In this document: piece after piece, positions 35,401 through 45,300 of the stretch | Position numbering within the stretch: the first letter of the stretch is position 1 | Layout of the letters: each line of letters opens with the position of its first letter | Assembly: GCA_003116975.1 (NCBI GenBank) | Contig: BGKB01000002.1 | Coordinates: 496,001 to 560,000, forward strand | Reading direction: 5' to 3' | Length of the DNA: 64,000 nucleotides | From: Aurantiochytrium sp. KH105 | Lineage: Eukaryota > Sar > Bigyra > Thraustochytrida > Thraustochytriidae | Translations under genes and position numbers: made by a program | The notes under the pieces: generated by a model | Database searches by the model: none | The model's input: the letters and a program-made list of their open reading frames with translations, nothing else | Told to the model about the DNA's origin: nothing

Positions 35401-38318
35401 CAGGTCAGCGTACGCTCCACGACCAGCTCTTCAAATTCGTAAAGGCTCTGCACAATGCATGGAAGGAGGAACTGCTGAAGCGCAAGCGGGCCGACAAGCG
35501 CACTCACGCCTGGAATGTGCTCGAAAAAGGTGGCTCGAAGCTGCCAATCGTTACGCTCGCTGAGGCATGTAATGAGAATTGGCAACACGTGGCTGCTTGT
35601 GCGCTCGCGACCGAAAAAGAGACAGAGCCGCGTAATGTCGCAAAGGAGGGTGCGTCGCACCACCGCGGGCTGTTCAATCATATTGCTCACAAAATCCTGC
35701 ACAATGTCGTGCAGCTCGTTGAGCTGAGCGTCAAAAGTAACAGGCTTGGCAAGAGCATCGTCACCACTCTTGCCCTTGCCCCGAATTGAACTGCTCGACT
35801 CTCTGCCGGTGTGACAATCCGCCGCGTCGCTGTTGCTCAGATCCGCGTGCAGCCGCGCGAGATCAAGAAATCGCCCGCTCGCCTCGGCAAGACGGGGCAA
35901 ACACTCCGCAAAGGTTAGTCGCGCATTGAGCGAGGGATCCATTTTGAAGCGAGCGAGCGCAGGGAAAATGTACTCGGGGAAAATCCGACGGTCCGAGGCG
36001 GGCAGACGTTTGATCTTGCGCACGAGATCTGTAAGAGCGCGCAGGGCCGTGCAACGGACCAGGGACGAAAACTCGCGAGACGAGGACTCGCAGAGCTCGT
36101 GCACAACGTATGGAAGGACTCGCTGGAGGCGCGTTTCGTCGTTGCTGAAGCGAGAAAGTCGTAGCAGCGCACACAGAGCAGCAACCTTGGTGCTTGGGAA
36201 GCGAACAAAGCGTATTGTGGCCGCAAGCATATGAATCACAATGAGGACCCCGTTTTCTCCCGCCGGAATGTTCAGTGCAGACGGACTTGCAGCGTAGCTG
36301 TCACTCGTGGCCTCAACTCCACGAGCGCCCGGACCACCCACAAGGAAAAAATCCTCTCCACCTCCGGAGAGACTCCCTGTAAAATCTAGAGGAGGTGGTG
36401 GCGGGGCAGCGCTGTACTGCTTTGAAAGAGCATCATATTGCAAGCTCACGTTCTCGCTGGCGCTCGTCACCGCCGCTCGCATTTTGTCAGAAACATTCAA
36501 ATCTGCGAGCTGGGCCATGATTTTTTGCGTACGCGCGAGTAAGTCGCGGACAGCCTCGTTGTCCCCGCGTGAGGCTCGTGTGCTTTCCTCCCCACCCCCG
36601 CCCGTGGACCCGCGCGAACGTTCTGATCCCGCGCCGCCGTCGCCGTCCAAGTCGTCTTGCACCGACCGCATGGGCGAGTCCTTGAGACTGACGTCGAGAG
36701 CGGCATGGCGCGCAGCCCACGCTGCGCTCTGCTGCGCAAAGTAAGCAGCACCGCGCTTGTCGTGGATATTACATAGAGCAGAGACAAGCTCCTCGTATCT
36801 CCTGCAAACGGCCCATATGCGCTCGTCCGGCGAGTCATATTCCTCCTGAAGAAGCTCACGAAAGAATGGGTGGAGAACATCAGCAAAGTAGCTTGGAAAT
36901 GCCTTGTTGGGACCGGTGAATTCCTGCAAATACACATCTGCAGATTTCCGTTGCGAAGGATCAGCCTGTAGCATGCTCTCAACCAGTGGGCGTATCAGGG
37001 GATCGGTCACTTTGTCCAATTTGGACTGAAGAAGCGTCGCTCGAGCATCTGCGCCCAAATCTGGATTAGCGTAGCGCAGAACTTCTGACAGATTAAAGCA
37101 CGCTGCACCGTCCATGTAAAGCTCCGCGATGACGCATCCAAGCGAGAAAATATCCATTGAGGGTCTCAGTCTCGTTGAACGACTCTGCGTGTCAAAACTG
37201 TAGCTCCTTTGACGGCGGACGAGACCCTTGGGAGCATTTCCTCTCCCCGGAGGCGACGCAGTTGCAGCTCGTCCCTGACTCGACGAGGAAACAGCGGAAG
37301 AGCCAGCAGACCTCTCTGGAATTGACGGAGTGGCTGTGTTGCCAGAGGATGATCCCGACATTCCTGCCGCCAAACGAGCGCCGGCGCCACCTGCGCTCGC
37401 CGTGGACGTACCAAGACTCTTGGGACCGCTGTTGCCGCTTTTGCGGAGAACTTTGCTCCCGCCACCACCCATGCTGGCCTCGCGAGAAGCGCCTGCACTT
37501 CCACTGTCGCCACCCTCCGCAAGGCCATCTCTTTTGGCTGCTGCAGCCCGATCTTCAGCCTCGAGCGAAGCAGACGCTTCTGCAAGCTCGAATTCTGCAT
37601 CAACGTCGGGGACGCCAGGGTCCATCATGACACTGAGAACAGAGGCGCATTGCGGTGGAGCCGAGTCGAGGAGTGAAATGTCAATGATCGACGTTGGTGA
37701 ACGGAAGCGCTCAGGCGCGACACAGCAGCAGTCGCGCTTGTTACTCGAGTCGAAAAAGTAATTGTATGGTGCAGTGTCATCGAGAGGAAGGAAAGTTGGC
37801 TTGTATGGAGCAAAGTCGGCAAGTAAGACCCACGTGTGCGAGGTAACGAGAAAGTTCTCCGCTTTAATATCCCCGTGTACAATGCCGGACCCGTGACACT
37901 GTGACAAAGCTTTGAGCATTTGATATACGATCCATCGCTTCTCCATGGGGGCCAAGAAGGGGCGTGTGTTTTGCCTGTCGTGCAAGTTGCTCGATGTGAA
38001 CTGCCGCATCACATACGCGACGCGACTCGTTTCGCCCCATCGTGTGTACGCGAGGACATTAGGATGGGTGGCTGGACGCACCTGCTCGCGAAGGTCCTCG
38101 AGTTGTTTGCGAAGTTTTCGGAGAAGCTGCGGGTCGGTTGCAGGTATCTTTTCATACACCTTGACCACGAGAACGTTGCCGCTCGACTGACACCGCGCGG
38201 ACTTGAGGAATTTTCCATTCCAAAGCTCGTCCTGGAAGAGAAGACGAGAGTCGTCGATGGACGCAACGAGTTGTTGTGGTTCCTCGCCCGCGCGTCCCGT
38301 AGGAACCACGTTGCCCAT
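32403..38318 (-). CDS. PIK3R4: VPS15/PIK3R4, regulatory kinase subunit of the class III PI3-kinase complex
   Basis: 1971 residues from the Met at 38318. It starts MGNVV, giving the Gly2 myristoylation site of VPS15; an in-frame Met at 38342 would bury it. The kinase domain has VKVYEKI (Lys), MRQFTSSNLHDRQNTRPFLA (typical VPS15 text), HGDIKAENFLVTSHTWVLLA and DFAPYKPTFLP. The family normally has HGD and DFA in place of HRD and DFG. An unusual Ser/Gly/Ala-rich insert of about 165 residues (about 215-380) separates APERF from DIFSLGCVIAELY. Helical HEAT repeats cover about 700-1050, a Ser-rich linker about 1060-1200, and WD40 repeats from about 1400 to the end (LYGHDNAVNRVV, FATGSDDGTVRLW). VPS15 scaffolds VPS34 and Beclin to make PI3P on endosomes and autophagosomes. 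Human VPS15 is 1358 residues; the extra length is linkers and inserts. Confidence 0.96.
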   Translation of the reverse strand: MGNVVPTGRAGEEPQQLVASIDDSRLLFQDELWNGKFLKSARCQSSGNVLVVKVYEKIPATDPQLLRKLRKQLEDLREQVRPATHPNVLAYTRWGETSRVAYVMRQFTSSNLHDRQNTRPFLAPMEKRWIVYQMLKALSQCHGSGIVHGDIKAENFLVTSHTWVLLADFAPYKPTFLPLDDTAPYNYFFDSSNKRDCCCVAPERFRSPTSIIDISLLDSAPPQCASVLSVMMDPGVPDVDAEFELAEASASLEAEDRAAAAKRDGLAEGGDSGSAGASREASMGGGGSKVLRKSGNSGPKSLGTSTASAGGAGARLAAGMSGSSSGNTATPSIPERSAGSSAVSSSSQGRAATASPPGRGNAPKGLVRRQRSYSFDTQSRSTRLRPSMDIFSLGCVIAELYMDGAACFNLSEVLRYANPDLGADARATLLQSKLDKVTDPLIRPLVESMLQADPSQRKSADVYLQEFTGPNKAFPSYFADVLHPFFRELLQEEYDSPDERIWAVCRRYEELVSALCNIHDKRGAAYFAQQSAAWAARHAALDVSLKDSPMRSVQDDLDGDGGAGSERSRGSTGGGGEESTRASRGDNEAVRDLLARTQKIMAQLADLNVSDKMRAAVTSASENVSLQYDALSKQYSAAPPPPPLDFTGSLSGGGEDFFLVGGPGARGVEATSDSYAASPSALNIPAGENGVLIVIHMLAATIRFVRFPSTKVAALCALLRLSRFSNDETRLQRVLPYVVHELCESSSREFSSLVRCTALRALTDLVRKIKRLPASDRRIFPEYIFPALARFKMDPSLNARLTFAECLPRLAEASGRFLDLARLHADLSNSDAADCHTGRESSSSIRGKGKSGDDALAKPVTFDAQLNELHDIVQDFVSNMIEQPAVVRRTLLCDITRLCLFFGRERTSSHVLPILITCLSERNDWQLRATFFEHIPGVSALVGPLALQQFLLPCIVQSLYEFEELVVERTLTCVYSLTQLGLLDVTMMSELAAKVGPLVYHPSVWIRNAVVRVLAALVASKRMGLVETQVTIVRLIEPYLKKSEARNALLLGCSKNVEENEALLREMLVDRLPRDVYEAAAERVEKKAFPQASSKSSEAGRSRSAKETPSKLPPGTPSFPTSSSPSISASASSSSTTTSIAGQTSSKSASSRSRSAAPGDASAVAGSSSSGTGSTWLKLSHRTPKKSDSSSANAGDENAGAMAAQKLPPHHAQGLKALEGFFKASASLARGTRGRLMELEKEIPETVVRSLRSGPDDAALHAILVPEQTYVTLAIHSRYADFLDQSASTAGPGLLLQHQHPDFKRIVNRYGIVALSRRHGAGAADTSEALSGGQQRLTQRIRALEVPPLPPDMATLRKLDGTPYVATVRRPSSEVGSLLEPADASSTRDAASTPNDRPWRPRGVLAANLYGHDNAVNRVVASQDNLFFATGSDDGTVRLWMTAGLEDGYGIRPKLTYASQGGCIADLCIVENTHAVAAASTSGSVHVFKVEHALDVTRAAVDPNDMMGGPSSSVVINSGDGTSEDLLLDKAEARHAHARSAADAAMREERNARGSLSAGLAGGGAHGNGNTSIGTTVSGMGSNAGPGAGASGSTVPGVGANSSSSSSQSFSHGTQRGSSQQRSLGASTVLELNLARDGPVRAICHYPAVSESVLVCASESGAVHGWDLRARKRSWVLRVGPQAGVITALAVPPEGDPIWLVAGTSRGVILLYDLRFSILLKAWRHPSHSRIHRLYLSRATCSDPFVYVAAGVNSTSLYNVSDGAMVHSYRTVPTSVKGKDATADAPLEEIDVRALEVNPSIPEPMWSQLAVDELDASTARMEPSVRAIVCPFDMSDVRKHMAHIPTTVITAGTDRRIRYWNQDHNLCYSVFDQEFGRSVNQHWDRLGKVVVCREDIAGHQAIGQAQPAQRQQSQFSAEGRGLPHPSTNHEDAILDLAFLAAPSRLGGTLTQRASTGLLLSASRDGIVKAWA

Positions 38319-39301
38319 GGTCGTCCTCGCGCGACTCTCCAAGACCCTATTGTTTTGTCTAAAAGGGCTCTGCTACAACGCGCTGCAGTTGCCGTCTCCC
38401 AGCCCGAACTCCGAAAGCTCTCCAGCTGGGGCCGCGGTACCGGTCGGGGATGGGGTGACTAGAGCTCGGAACGGCCTTCGCCTGTGGCCTGCCGGCCGTT
38501 CTCGCGCGCCCTGGTTGCTCGGCCGCGCCGCACGGCCGCGTCGACACCGAGTCTGTGAAGCGGCTTTGGTTTCTCCTCCTTCGGGTCTCGCTTGCAAAGA
38601 TTTTCCGTAACGAGCGAAACCGCGCGGTGAAGAAACGTCTTTTTAGACCTTTTTAATAGGTCGTTTTCCCCCTTGTCGCGTGAAGTCTTTGCTTCAAGGC
38701 TTGCGTGTAGAACGTCATATCAAATGCACGCGCGGTTGCTGCTTACGGCGCGCGCTGTAGGCACGTCTTCCATTCTCTTGCTTGAGGCACCCTTTCTGCA
38801 ATGCCATCTCTCTAGACAGACTCATTTTGCTACCGAGGCACGATCTCGGCCTTGCGAGATCGGTATAGGCCTTCGCATATGCACGAGTGAATGTGGAAAA
38901 GGATCAAGGAGGCAGACCTTGGCTCAATCTGTCTCCAAACCAATGTAAATCAGGCCTGACTGTCTATGAACTCCACAGCCACATTCCCAGGCTAGCCTTT
39001 ACTGTTAGTATATGGAGGTTCACCGAAACGGTGTGTACTCCAAGCGCGGTTGAGGCTCGGAAACTAAATAACCAAAAAGTGGACACCGCGCGGCGCGGTG
39101 CGGCGCGGGGTGGGGCGGGGAGCCGCGCCCCGCTGCACGTTGCAGGCATTTCCCAGAGCGCTCTGCAGTGTACGGGTGAGCGCGACCCAGTTGTGCGCTC
39201 GCGTGAGAGAGCGCTATATACCGCACTGGTGTGCAGCGCAAGGCGGTACAGTGCAGAAAAGGTTGGCGCTCTCAGATTTCACTGCAAGCAAAATCAAAAG
39301 A
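38319..39301. other. divergent promoter region of VPS15 and the giant scaffold gene
   Basis: About 1 kb. GC-rich on both sides, with GGGGCGGGG-type runs near 39095-39125. GCGCTATATACC at 39211-39222 is a possible TATA box about 85 bases before the scaffold ATG. The scaffold's frame is open back to 39098, but that stretch begins with GTG and is Arg/Ala-rich, so it is treated as untranslated. Confidence 0.55.
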
Positions 39302-42300
39302 ATGCAGCGACGAAGACGGACGCAACGCGCAAAGGCAGCCGTCGTCTCGCCGAGCCTTGGGTCTCCCTCGCCGGGCGCGCCAGAAAGCGATGGGAATGGC
39401 TTCTCTGCGACAGCAAGCGTCTTGCAGCAAGGTATTCCCGAGTACGACGCCGTGAGCGATGCATATTGCACTTATACCGACTCCAAGTCTTTTCGCGCGT
39501 CTCCGTACTTTAAGCTCACGGTAGCGCCGCAGCAAAGCAGAGCAGCTCAGGAGGCCGACCTTGTCGAGGAGGTGCTCCGTCGACGAGAGGTCAACCAATA
39601 TAATGCAGTGCGTGACGATGCGAGGCGGCCTGCAAAAGGACAACAAGCAAGTATTTCAGGCTGTGTCGGCTCATTAAAGCGCCCTCGCCCAGACGCGATC
39701 GAAACGCGCTCCCCAGGAATGCCACCACCCGGCGTGCATGCATTTTCACCCTTGGGACCTGACAAGCCAGGCACAAAGGGATCAGCAGCAGGGTCGCGAG
39801 AGCTCTACCTCATGAAGCTTGCTTTTTTGCGCGAAGGACTCGTCGAAGACATCAAGCGCAAGTTTAATCGCCTAAGGGCTATCATTGAACGAGGTGTCGC
39901 CTCAGAGCGCTGGACCGCAGCGGCAGTTGAAGCACATGTGAATGCGGCCGCCTTGGCGATGCGTCCGGCTCTCGAGCTCGTGCAAAAGCGAAGCGTTCAG
40001 GTCACAGAAGCCGTGCAAGCCTGGCGCGCAGAGCTCGGAGATCGATTTGCTCGCTTCACGTGGCGAGATTACAATTATCTTCTTAAGATGGCTGCGGATC
40101 TCGACTTTCTGGGGCAAACATTGCCAGGTGGGCGCGCAAATATACTCGACGGACTTGGTCTCGCTGCAGAGCGCAATCCGCTTCTCACAACTGTCGATCT
40201 CGACGCTCTGGCCGACCAACAACATGCCGCTCAGTCGCCAAACTGCATGCAGTTCCATGCGATTGTGGATGCGGAGACGGCCGAGCAGGACGCCGCACTC
40301 GATGCCAAGGAGCTCGAGGGTCTCGGCGAGGCGCTCGAAGGCTGCGTGTCACCGTTAAAACCTGTACCACCCGGAGAGGGCGAGCCTATTTCTCGAGCGC
40401 GACTCGAACTTGCTGCCGTGGTTCTATTGCAAGAAGAAAGAAGGTTTGGACGATTCGCCGAAGTGCCATCGCATGGGTCCGGGGGACGTGAGGGCTTCGC
40501 GTGTTCTAGCCAGTTTCTTCCTCAGTTTCGTACCCACGGGCCGGCTTCGGCTCGGGAGGACACCCTTCATGAGTCTCTTGAGGATTTGAGTCCTGGCATT
40601 GGCCAAGCTGGAATCCTCACGTTGGCCCAAGACAGCCCCTCGCGTCCACCAAGGGAACGGTCTGAGAAGGCGCTTGACAAGTGGGCATTGCCCGTTCAGC
40701 GTGAGAAAAAGATCAAACCGAGGCGTGAGCTTCGTCGCGCTCTCGAGGTCGAAGGCCTCACTGAGCTGAGTCTTCGAGAGCTTGCGAGACAACCCTCAGA
40801 GCTGGCCCAGGGCGTTCTTGGTGCGGTGCGGGTTCTCCTGCTCAACCCGCGCGAGCCCCTACCCCCACGCAGTGAGTTCAAATGGAATCGTCTCGTAGGA
40901 GAGCTTTTGCAAAACCCTACGCGGCTTTTGAGACGGCTCTCTCTATTTCAGGGGCAAAGGGACATTTCCGTGTCTCGCGCCAAGTTTCTTCGTCCCATTT
41001 TCCAGGACGAACGCTTTGATCCCGCGCGCGTTCGTCATGTTAGCCCAGCTGCTGCCCAACTGTGCATTTGGTGTCTCTCAAAAGCGAGCAAATTTGTTTT
41101 CTCCGTTGAGCACTGCTTTGACTTTACAGCGCATCTGGAAAACACGGCGGACCGTTCGTCTGCACTGATCTCGGGCTTGAAACAGGAAATTCGAGACATG
41201 AAACAGCACATTCTTGGAGAAAAAGCCACGCGCGACCTCGCAGCTGCTAAAGTACTCACTGTGCAAAAACCTCCGCGTGCTAGGCTCCAGATTAAGCACT
41301 TCATCGTCGAGCAACCGCGCGAAGAGCCGGAAAATGTCATTGTGTGGCAAAGAACCCAAAATACTAGCAAGGCCTGCAAAGCAGGTGCAGAAGAAGAAGA
41401 AGACATGACACCACCCGCGGGGGCAATGCGGGTTACAGCGGCTTGCGTCCAGCGCGCGACGCAAACGCACGTGTACGAAGCTGCTTTCAACGCGGCAGAT
41501 CGCGTTCATGGAAGCAAACCAAGCGCTTCTGCCGACATTGTCAAGAGTGAAGACATTGACGCCAGCAGCGAGAATGGCGCCAGGGACGCGGCTGATGAGG
41601 AAAACATTCGCATAGCCGGCAAGCCCAAAGCACAAAGGGTCGCGTTGACGGAGAAAATCGTATATCTGGCCGGATCCGTGGTGGCTGACGAGGGCGAGTT
41701 CATCTGGCGCGGAGGCGTTCATCATCTCGGTTTCGGGTGCCTTTTGGCCACTGTGCACCGCATGCAAGATCCCGAGCGCGAATTCAGAATTTCGACTCTT
41801 CACGTAAAGACCGGGAAAAAGGAGACTGTTCATTTGCCAGGAACCTTTGTGCGAACGCTGTTGGCGTTGCATTCGGGAAATGGCGATGGCGCACAGAAAT
41901 TTTTACTGGGTCTGATCGATTGCCGAATGACTGCGACCATGTGTCGTGCGCTTGTTCGCATGCGTCACTCCTGCACAGTGATCATCCCGCACCCTCGCTT
42001 TGGGCTGGAAATTTCTGGTGTGCGCCTCAACATGCAGCTCAAGGTGGGCCGAAACGGTGACGTCCTCATTGAAGCCCAAGAACTCACCGGGGACGATTTG
42101 CCCGGCGGCGACATGCGACCTGGTTTTCCGCTATTGACGACGACAATTCCTTACGAGGAACTGAAAGTTCTCGGCATGCCGAATGTGGCGAGTCTTGTCG
42201 ATCGGCTTGAGATTCACGCGTCAGGAAACACAGACGCGCGCACGCTAGAAATGAGTCCTGTATTATTCCGCGAGCAGGACATCTATGTGAGTGGTTTCCA

Positions 42301-45300
42301 TGTCGACACGCTGACCGTATCTATGCGAGAGCGTGGTGCTACGATTCGCATCGAGGCTCGCGTGCATAAAGTTGGTGTATTGAAGAAAGAGGCCACCTTG
42401 CAGAGCTTCAAAGACGAGCTTGATCACGCGTTCTTGACCCTACAAGAGCTGACCAATGGCGATGATCGAAGCGCCAAGGCTCTTATGGGTCTCGACAAAT
42501 ACCCAAACCGTGTTGCCGCAGAGACCATCCTGGATCGTTTGATTATCCTTCCATGGCCCGAGAATCGCACAGGCCAGCGACTCGAATTCGCCTCGTGGCA
42601 GGAATGTGGTCTACGCATGCAGGTACGCTTGCACAAGATTGAAATATGCCAGATTCTTGTGGGTCCGCGCAGCACACTCTTCGACGCGAGGCGACAAATC
42701 GAGCAAGTGGCCAGCATCAAGTCGCAGCAGCTCCAAAGACCCGAGACGGAGCGTATCCCGAGCAAATTTCTCTTTGTGCAATGCCCTCACAAACATGAAG
42801 AAGTCGTGTCTTCCGCATTCGACTTTTTTCCGACGCTCGAGATTCACGCTGTCGAAGAATACAGCGAAGACGAGAACAGTGATGACGGAGAAGACGGCGA
42901 TGACGCAGATTCCTTTTTTGCGCTGCCCAAACCGGAAGGAGATACTCGCAAGAAGCGCAAGAAGCGTCGGCGTCGGCGTCGCAAGAAGCGCGTTGACTTC
43001 TTGGCTCACCTCATGGAGCGTCTGGGGCGAAAGTCCCCAGAGGAGCTCGAGGCCGAAGAAGAAGCACGCCGTCTCGCAGAGGAGAAGGCTCGCAAGGCAG
43101 CCGCTCTCGAGGCCAAACGCAAGGCCGAGGCCGAGCGTCGAAGGCGAGAAGTCTTTTTTGAGGAACTTGTTCAGCTTCCCGGAACTGTGAGCGTGCGACG
43201 AGGTGCCAAGTACTTTACTCCGAGTGTTGACCTGGTGGATATTCTTGAGCGCGGAGATCGAATTGAAATCGAAGGGATCCGTGCCATGGTCTCGAAAAAC
43301 AAAAAGACACAATTCGACCCGTGCACGGTCCCTTTGGCAAAGCCTTTCGACGTTCAGCCACCGGCAAAGACGGCTCTCACTGAAGGCTTTGACGACGATA
43401 CGCTCGAGCTTGCGCACACGCAAGATAGCAGCGAGGGTGGCGAGGACAGGAATGCGCAAGATGCACTCGAGAGCAAAGAATCAGCAGACGCGCGTATTGG
43501 CAGCGCGGCTAGCAAGTCATCACGCGGGGGAATTATCGAAGAGGATCTAGACATGGGTGATCAGGCCAAGGAGTATGTTGATGTCGAGGCCTTTCGCGTT
43601 GTCCGCTCGCCTGGGAAAGCCATCGAGATCAAGAACGGGTTTGTGAGCATCGAAGAAGGCTCTCAGCGGCTTGTCACTCATGCAGATCTCCGGTACAACC
43701 TGCATGTGGGTGACTTTATCCGTCTGGACGACCGCGTACTCTTGGAGCTTTCCGACGACCCGGAGGATCCCTTTGAGCCCGACTATTTGACGCTGAAGGA
43801 GCCGTTTGCGAAACCGAGCATGGAGCATGTCCGTATTCAGCGCGTGGTGGTGATGGAGCTTAGCGAGAAAGAAAAGGAGAAGTCACTGCTGCAAAAGCAA
43901 AAGCAGGAGCAGGCTGAAAAGTTGCGCAAGGCTCGATTGGAGGAGGAAATGCGCAAAACCGAGACATTTTTCAAGTTCACAATGTCGTGGCGCGAGCTTG
44001 TTCCAATGCTTGGCACGGGACCTCTGCATCCGCGACAGCAGGATTTCTGGGACCAAGTCTCGCTGGAATTTTCAATTCGGGCCGTCTTCAAGATGCTCTG
44101 TACGCAATGGTACCCTCCGTCAGAAGGTCTTGACAACGGCAAGTTTGTCAAATTTCTTCGGGAACTCCCTGGGGTCATCAACGACAGGTTGACGCCAACT
44201 GAGGTCGATCTTATTTTCGCTCGCGCCAAGGGTCCGGCCGAACGCAAGCTCTCGATGAGGTCCTTTCTCGATAGTGCTCTTCCCGAGGTGGCCCTCGTTC
44301 ATTTTCCGTGGCTGGACGAACGCCCTGCAGTACGCAAGTTCATTGAGACCTTTATCTTAGACTGGAAGGAGTGCAAGCGCCTCAAATGGGCAGAGGCAAA
44401 GCGCCTTGCTGTGGTGTTTGAGGCAAAGCGACAATGTGCGGCCAAGGCGATTCAAAAGATCGTCCGGGGGCGCATATCGCTAAAGGCGTACAAGATCAAG
44501 CGGGTCGCTACGATCCGTCTACAAGCGCAATTTAAGTCGTTTGCTTTTCGAGGAACATTTCTGAAAAAAGTGGCTCATGTCAGGCGTGCTCGAAACATCA
44601 GAAAAGAAGAAGCAAAGTCGATCCGCGAGGCACGGACCAAGTCGCGTATCTATGCGCGCGCGCATTTGATTTCCGGGACGTGCAACATTATTACGATTTC
44701 CAAGCATATCAAGGGATCCATCATGATTCACTGTTATCGGCCTACGGACTGCGAGACGAATTCTTTCACGCTGACCCTTGACGAGCTTCGCACGACAGTT
44801 GAGGACGCCACGAACATTAGCAACTACACGGACGAAGATCTTTACAAGAGCGATTGTCTTCGCTTCGCGCTGCAGCGTCTGCAATACCGCAAGAGAGGCG
44901 ATGAATACGCTCTCGTGCTTGGTCGCAAGGCTTCCAAAGAAACGGGGTCCAAGCTCCTACGGCAAGGCGTCTACGTGGTGGCCACGGACCGCACCAAAGT
45001 ATTGCACATCGTCACGATTACAGAGGAACGTGGGGAATATTCTTTTCATGCATACAACCCGGTCTCAGGAGAGATCAAGTCTGTGCTGCTGAGTCGCAAA
45101 AATTTGCACCAATGGTTCAACTACAATGAAGACGCCGATGCCATCACTCCGCCTCTTTTGCGTCCGGAGCGACTACCTGACCTCTTGCAGTATCTTGTGA
45201 AGCGCCTCATTTTGTGTCGCGCCTGTGGACTCGAGACGCACCGAGCAATGCACAAGCGCGGCGACGATGTCCTCATGCTTGAGTGCGATGTCCAGGAGCA

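Noticed and set aside
32403-38318. VPS15 as a pseudokinase because of HGD and DFA
   Set aside because: These substitutions are normal for the VPS15 family, so they are not a local oddity.
39098-39301. 5' extension of the giant scaffold frame
   Set aside because: Begins with GTG in GC-rich DNA, with a possible TATA element inside it; the ATG at 39302 is a better start.
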